A stretch of DNA of 49,449 nt, taken from the NCBI GenBank assembly GCA_016779525.1, contig JADHNL010000006.1:1-49449 (forward strand), written 5' to 3'. Under the pieces are notes generated by a model. The model was not told the DNA's origin, did not search any database, and saw nothing but the letters and a program-made list of their open reading frames with translations. The translations under genes were made by a program, and so were the position numbers. Every line of letters starts with the position of its first letter. Positions within the stretch are counted from its first letter, which is position 1. Shown here piece after piece: positions 45,678 to 49,449 of the stretch. This stretch comes from SAR86 cluster bacterium (GTDB lineage: Bacteria; Pseudomonadota; Gammaproteobacteria; Magnimaribacterales; TMED112).

Positions 45678-46600
45678 TGAATAGAGTAACGAAACTTACT
45701 GGTTCTAGATATCCAATTATTCAAGCGCCAATGGGCTGGATTGCAAGGCGCAAACTTGCTTCAGCAGTTTGTAACGCGGGAGGGCTTGGAATCTTAGAAA
45801 CCTCCTCTGGAGAAGTTGAAAACTGTATTGCAGAAATTCAAGCAATGCCGGAATTAACCGATCAGCCTTTTGGGGTTAACCTTCCATTACTTTTTTTGGC
45901 TGATGACAAAATGGTCAATATTGTTGCTGAGGCAGGAGTTAAATTTGTCACTACATCTGCCGGCGATCCAAGTAAATACATTCATGTTCTAAAAGATGCA
46001 GGCATTACCGTTTTTCATGCTGTGCCTAGTTTGAAAGGTGCTTTAAAGGCAGTGGATGCAGGGGTTGATGGTTTAGTAGTTGAAGGAACGGAAGGGGGCG
46101 GCTTTAAAGCTTCTGAGGAAGTTGGTTTGCATGTGCTCATACAATCAATTAAGAAGCATACCGATATTCCAATTGTTGCAGCGGGCGGAATAGTTGATGG
46201 TCGTGGCATGGCTGCAGCTTTTGCTGCAGGAGCAGAAGGAATTCAAATGGGCACAAGATTTGTTTCGTCATTAGAGAGCCCAGTTCATGACAATTATAAA
46301 AACAAAATTATTGAGTCTTCAGAGGAGGGCACATTTATCCTTAATAAGAAGGGTAGGCCCTGTATTAGAGCGTTAAAATCAAGCTTAACTGAAGAAATCT
46401 ATGAAAAAGGTGTTATGGATATGTCTGCTTTGGGTGGTATCAAAAGTCTTTACTTTGATGGCGATATGGAAGCAGCTCCAGCATTGGCAGGACAATCAAT
46501 TGGCTTAATCGATGAGGTCAAACCAGTTAAAAATATCATTGAAGAAACAATTGCTGAGTTCAACGCAATATGCGATGAAATGTTGAAAGCAAAATTATGA
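45677..46600 (+). CDS. Nitronate-monooxygenase-like FMN protein, catalytic His replaced
   Basis: TIM-barrel flavoprotein of 307 residues of the nitronate monooxygenase/FabK family. N-terminal YPIIQAPMGWIA, then FGVNLP, TSAGDPS, and the FMN phosphate loop AAGGIVDGRGMAAAFAAGAEGIQMGTRF. The motif that usually reads E-x-x-E-A-G-G-H, with the catalytic His, reads EGTEGGGF here (F143). It therefore probably does not use the standard base. Start GTG 45677; overlaps the ACAD stop by 1 nt and the next gene by 4 nt (ATGA). Confidence 0.82.
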   Translation: MNRVTKLTGSRYPIIQAPMGWIARRKLASAVCNAGGLGILETSSGEVENCIAEIQAMPELTDQPFGVNLPLLFLADDKMVNIVAEAGVKFVTTSAGDPSKYIHVLKDAGITVFHAVPSLKGALKAVDAGVDGLVVEGTEGGGFKASEEVGLHVLIQSIKKHTDIPIVAAGGIVDGRGMAAAFAAGAEGIQMGTRFVSSLESPVHDNYKNKIIESSEEGTFILNKKGRPCIRALKSSLTEEIYEKGVMDMSALGGIKSLYFDGDMEAAPALAGQSIGLIDEVKPVKNIIEETIAEFNAICDEMLKAKL

Positions 46601-47688
46601 AAGTTTTAAGAACGCCAGATTCTTGTTTTAAAGACTTAAAGGAATACCCATATAAGCCTGTTTATACCAATATAAAGACAACAGATGGTACCGAGCTAAG
46701 AATTCATCACATAGATGAGGGGCCAAAGGATGGACCTATATTGTTAGCGATGCATGGCCAACCAGTATGGAGCTATTTGTACATACGTATGTTGCCTTAC
46801 CTTACTAAGGCAGGCATAAGGGTAATAGCACCTGATCTTGTGGGTTACGGCAAATCTGATAAACCAGCTGCTCGAGAAGATTATTCTTATCAGAACCAAG
46901 TTGATTGGATGGGAGCTTGGTTAAAGGAAAATGATTTTAATAATCTGACATTTTTTGGGCAAGATTGGGGGGGGTTAATCGGTTTGCGTATGGTGGCAGC
47001 AGACCCTGACCGTTTTATAAAAGTAGCAGTTGGGAACACTGGCTTGCCATATAACCCTGACGTTGACCAGGAGGTAATAGATAAAGTTCATGCATTTAGA
47101 GCAAGCAAAAAAAAGTACTCAATATTCAAAATGGGGGAAGAAGTATCAAAAATGGATAAGAAAAGTTTAAGCCTTGATAAAAGCGTTAGAACACATCCAG
47201 CTTTAAAGTTTATGTGGTGGCAGAAATGGACATGGGACACTGTTGATCCAGCCTTTGGATTAGTGAACTCATTGCAGATGGAGCGAGGCTCGCAAATTGG
47301 AAGATTTATTTATTATTTATTTCAAAGGATGGGCTTAGAAAAAATAGCTCCCTTTAAAACAGACTTAATTAAGGCATATGAAGCGCCTTTTCCAAATCCA
47401 AGTTATAAAATGGGACCCAGAGCCATGCCAAGCCAAGTGCCAATAATTCCTGATAAGTCATTGGAAGCACAAAGAGTGGCTAGGGAGTTTTTCAAAACAT
47501 CAAATAAACCATTCTTATCAGTTTTTGCAGGTAATGATCCAGTGACTAATGGCATTGAAAAGGATGTTTTAAGAATGGCGCCCAATGCTATTAGTTCAGA
47601 AAAGATAGGGGGTGGCCATTTTTTTCAATGGACTAAACCTGAAAAACTATCAAATATTTTGATTAAATTTATTAAAGGAAGTAAATGA
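46597..47688 (+). CDS. Haloalkane-dehalogenase-like alpha/beta hydrolase (HLD-I type)
   Basis: Alpha/beta hydrolase of 363 residues close to the HLD-I family: HGQPVWSYLY (oxyanion region), VIAPDLVGYGKSDKP, the nucleophile elbow GQDWGG with D123 and the halide-type Trp next to it, acid in AGNDPVT, and His in GGGHFFQW. The catalytic triad looks complete. The cap region is longer than in DhlA (310 residues). HLD-like proteins also include epoxide and ester hydrolases, so dehalogenation is unproven. ATGA overlaps with both neighbours. Confidence 0.78.
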   Translation: MKVLRTPDSCFKDLKEYPYKPVYTNIKTTDGTELRIHHIDEGPKDGPILLAMHGQPVWSYLYIRMLPYLTKAGIRVIAPDLVGYGKSDKPAAREDYSYQNQVDWMGAWLKENDFNNLTFFGQDWGGLIGLRMVAADPDRFIKVAVGNTGLPYNPDVDQEVIDKVHAFRASKKKYSIFKMGEEVSKMDKKSLSLDKSVRTHPALKFMWWQKWTWDTVDPAFGLVNSLQMERGSQIGRFIYYLFQRMGLEKIAPFKTDLIKAYEAPFPNPSYKMGPRAMPSQVPIIPDKSLEAQRVAREFFKTSNKPFLSVFAGNDPVTNGIEKDVLRMAPNAISSEKIGGGHFFQWTKPEKLSNILIKFIKGSK

Positions 47689-48092
47689 TTGTACTTAATT
47701 CGCTAAGACCTACAGAAGAGCAAATGAAAATGTTTATGGAGTTTCCTGATGATAAACCCATCAAAATGGTTAACTTACTGAAGTTTAAAAATAAAGCCAA
47801 ATATAAAGATAAGAGAGAAACGGCTTTAACTGGGGAAGAAGCCTACAATATTTATTCTGAAGAAGTTATTAATCATTTAGCCAAAGTTGGCGGTAAGATA
47901 ATTTTTTGGGGTAAAGTTAAAGGTCTCTTGCTAGGTGAAGTTGAGAAACTGTGGGATCAAGTAGCAATTGCAGAATACCCTAACAAGACAGCGATGATTA
48001 CAATGTTTACCAATGAAGACTATTTGGTTAGTGAGCAACACAGAAGTGCAGGGTTGAAAGGCCAGCTAAATATCATTACTCAAGATGAATAA
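47685..48092 (+). CDS. DUF1330-like protein
   Basis: Protein of 135 residues, probably a ferredoxin-like alpha/beta (dimeric barrel) fold of the DUF1330 type: MVNLLKFK, GEEAYNIYSEEV, IFWGKVKGLLLGEVEKLWDQVAIAEYPN. Small DUF1330 proteins are common in catabolic operons but have no fixed activity. Overlaps the hydrolase (ATGA) and the next gene (8 nt). Confidence 0.7.
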   Translation: MIVLNSLRPTEEQMKMFMEFPDDKPIKMVNLLKFKNKAKYKDKRETALTGEEAYNIYSEEVINHLAKVGGKIIFWGKVKGLLLGEVEKLWDQVAIAEYPNKTAMITMFTNEDYLVSEQHRSAGLKGQLNIITQDE

Positions 48093-48540
48093 GTTATTTC
48101 CTGACGTTGCAGACAACAATTATTTAGGCGCTAAGTCTGCTTATTATTTTTTTATACTCTGGATGCTTGTAAATACATGGCGCAGTTTTGTGCATTTTAC
48201 AGCTGAGGATGCAGGTCTAAATTCAATTGCTAATTTAATTATTTTTGAAGGCACTCCTGATCCAAATCAAGTGATCTATCTTTTTGGTTCACTTTGGGGA
48301 GAGGTCCAAGTCTTGTTATGCCTAATTAGCTGGGTAATATTAATTAAATACCGAAGTCTACTATCTTTTATGTACTTAATTTGGTTATTGGAATGGGCTT
48401 TAAGAATAACCCTAATTTCATCTTGGCATGGATTAGATGACAGTTACAGAACTGCACCGACGCCCGGAGTGGTTTACGCACCTTACGTTCTCGGTTTATT
48501 GAGTATTTTCTTTGTATTGTCTTTGAAGAAATCAAAATGA
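48085..48540 (+). CDS. Four-helix membrane protein of the LysR operon
   Basis: Unrecognised protein of 151 residues with about four transmembrane segments (about 20-36, 65-93 as one or two, 94-112, 128-146) and a Trp-rich character. It overlaps the DUF1330 gene by 8 nt and the MBL gene by 4 nt, so it belongs to the same transcript. Could be a permease component or a quinone-associated protein; no motif decides. Confidence 0.55.
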   Translation: MNKLFPDVADNNYLGAKSAYYFFILWMLVNTWRSFVHFTAEDAGLNSIANLIIFEGTPDPNQVIYLFGSLWGEVQVLLCLISWVILIKYRSLLSFMYLIWLLEWALRITLISSWHGLDDSYRTAPTPGVVYAPYVLGLLSIFFVLSLKKSK

Positions 48541-49449
48541 AGTTATTAAGAAATATAATTATCATTCTTTTGTTGCTAGTCATTGCATTCTGGTTGGCAT
48601 TAAAAGTGCCAGCAGTACAAAATTATGTGTACGAAACAGCTATTAAAATGAGGTTATTAGCAACTTTGCAGGAAGAAAAAGAAGACACGCTTTCAGCAAC
48701 GGTCTGTGGCTCAGGCTCTCCCTTAGCTTCTAATAGCGCTCAAGCATGCATATTAATTAAGGCGGGTGAAGATCTATATGTCGTAGATGTAGGAGACGGT
48801 AGCGTAGCTAATTTATCACGCTGGAATACTCCATTTGAAGACGTAAAAGCTGTTTTCATTACCCACAATCACTCAGACCATATTTCCGATTTAGCTGATC
48901 TTCATTTAATGACCTGGGTAACAAGAGAGAGGGAAAGCAAACTTACAGTTTATGGGCCTGAAGGCATTGAGGATGTTACTAAAGGTTTTGAGATGACCTA
49001 TAAACACGATTACGAATTTAGAAATGCACACCATGGAGATTTAGTAACGCCCCTAGATGTCGTTGGCTTTAATCCTATAACCATAAAGGACGATTCCATT
49101 ATTTTTGACAATGGCGATTTGCAAGTTACAGCATTTAGGGTAGAACATGAACCTGTGGATCCTGCTTATGGCTTTAGGTTTGACTACAAAGGTCGTTCCA
49201 TAGTTATTAGTGGTGATACAAATTACAGTACAAATTTAATTAAAAATTCTCAAAAGGCTGATGTGCTTTTTCATGAAGCTATTTCATACGATTTAACAAG
49301 AAGGATGTCTAAAACTCTTGCCGATCTTGGTGAAGAGTTTGATAACAATATTGCCCGTTACGGCTCAAAAATCTTCACTGATATTGAGAGCTATCATGCC
49401 ACCCCTTTAGAAGTAGCAGAGATAGCAAGTCTTAGTAACGTTGATATGC
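48537..49449 (+). CDS. MBL-fold metallohydrolase, 3' partial
   Basis: Incomplete at the window end (304 codons visible, no stop). Start ATG 48537 overlaps the membrane gene stop (ATGA). N-terminal membrane anchor or signal (about 4-23), then a ribonuclease-Z/arylsulfatase-like metallo-beta-lactamase domain: CGSGSPLASNSAQAC, VDVGDGS, and zinc motif HxHxDH (H110, H112, D114, H115 in ITHNHSDHISD), later GFRFDYKGRSIVISGDT and HEA. Periplasmic if the anchor is used. Final enzyme of the LysR-linked operon; substrate unknown. Confidence 0.85.
   Translation, partial: MKLLRNIIIILLLLVIAFWLALKVPAVQNYVYETAIKMRLLATLQEEKEDTLSATVCGSGSPLASNSAQACILIKAGEDLYVVDVGDGSVANLSRWNTPFEDVKAVFITHNHSDHISDLADLHLMTWVTRERESKLTVYGPEGIEDVTKGFEMTYKHDYEFRNAHHGDLVTPLDVVGFNPITIKDDSIIFDNGDLQVTAFRVEHEPVDPAYGFRFDYKGRSIVISGDTNYSTNLIKNSQKADVLFHEAISYDLTRRMSKTLADLGEEFDNNIARYGSKIFTDIESYHATPLEVAEIASLSNVDM

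Overview
The window reads as a chromosomal segment of an AT-rich, streamlined gammaproteobacterium, most likely a marine lineage of the SAR86 type. The lineage is inferred from gene order and gene content only, with no database search. The signs are the order smc-zipA-ligA (zipA is a gammaproteobacterial gene), a one-operon cytochrome c maturation system (ccmABCDEFGH), very short intergenic spaces, many 1-26 nt gene overlaps, and 3' ends that overlap in six of the seven convergent gene pairs. No stretch longer than about 240 bases lacks a gene.

Layout. 1-2264: three accessory-looking genes (a double zinc-knuckle protein possibly cut by the window edge, a GIY-YIG nuclease, a membrane-anchored protein). 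2380-2469: tRNA-Ser(GCU). 2507-12682: housekeeping and metabolic genes in alternating orientation: an SBP56/methanethiol-oxidase-like lipoprotein, a Coq4-like protein, an M23 peptidase lipoprotein, pyk-pdxH, the threonine-degradation set kbl-tdh plus an aldo-keto reductase, and two tandem SxxK serine hydrolases. 12866-24581: one long chain of thirteen tightly spaced, mostly overlapping genes: ccmA-B-C-D-E-F-G-H, smc, zipA, ligA, a lytic transglycosylase-like lipoprotein and a FAD oxidoreductase. 24568-31229: an M16C metalloprotease, small lipoproteins, a flavin split-barrel protein, an alkylsulfatase-like lipoprotein and coiled-coil/membrane proteins. 31246-31330: tRNA-Leu(UAG), followed by an acyltransferase-3 remnant and a small membrane-protein/HTH pair. 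32139-39690: acyl-CoA and keto-acid metabolism: an LCAD-type acyl-CoA dehydrogenase divergent from an SCP-x-type thiolase, two MaoC-type proteins and MazG, then a fused indolepyruvate:ferredoxin oxidoreductase and a DUF442 phosphatase-like protein. 39677-44369 (minus strand): a LysR regulator, putA, and two small membrane proteins. 44463-49449: a tightly coupled operon divergent from LysR: ACAD11-like dehydrogenase, nitronate-monooxygenase-like protein, haloalkane-dehalogenase-like hydrolase, DUF1330 protein, membrane protein, and an MBL-fold hydrolase cut by the window end.

Most striking observations. (1) The smc gene encodes a complete ATPase head but is only 733 residues long, with short arms and no room for a hinge domain. 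(2) ccmF appears to start at an ATT codon at 15304 that overlaps the ccmE stop codon. (3) Threonine dehydrogenase has lost all four structural-zinc cysteines. (4) The LysR-linked catabolic operon has two palindromic T-N11-A boxes in its divergent promoter and a nitronate-monooxygenase-like protein with Phe in place of the catalytic His. The last operon is the best candidate here for an undescribed pathway; its substrate cannot be read from the sequence.
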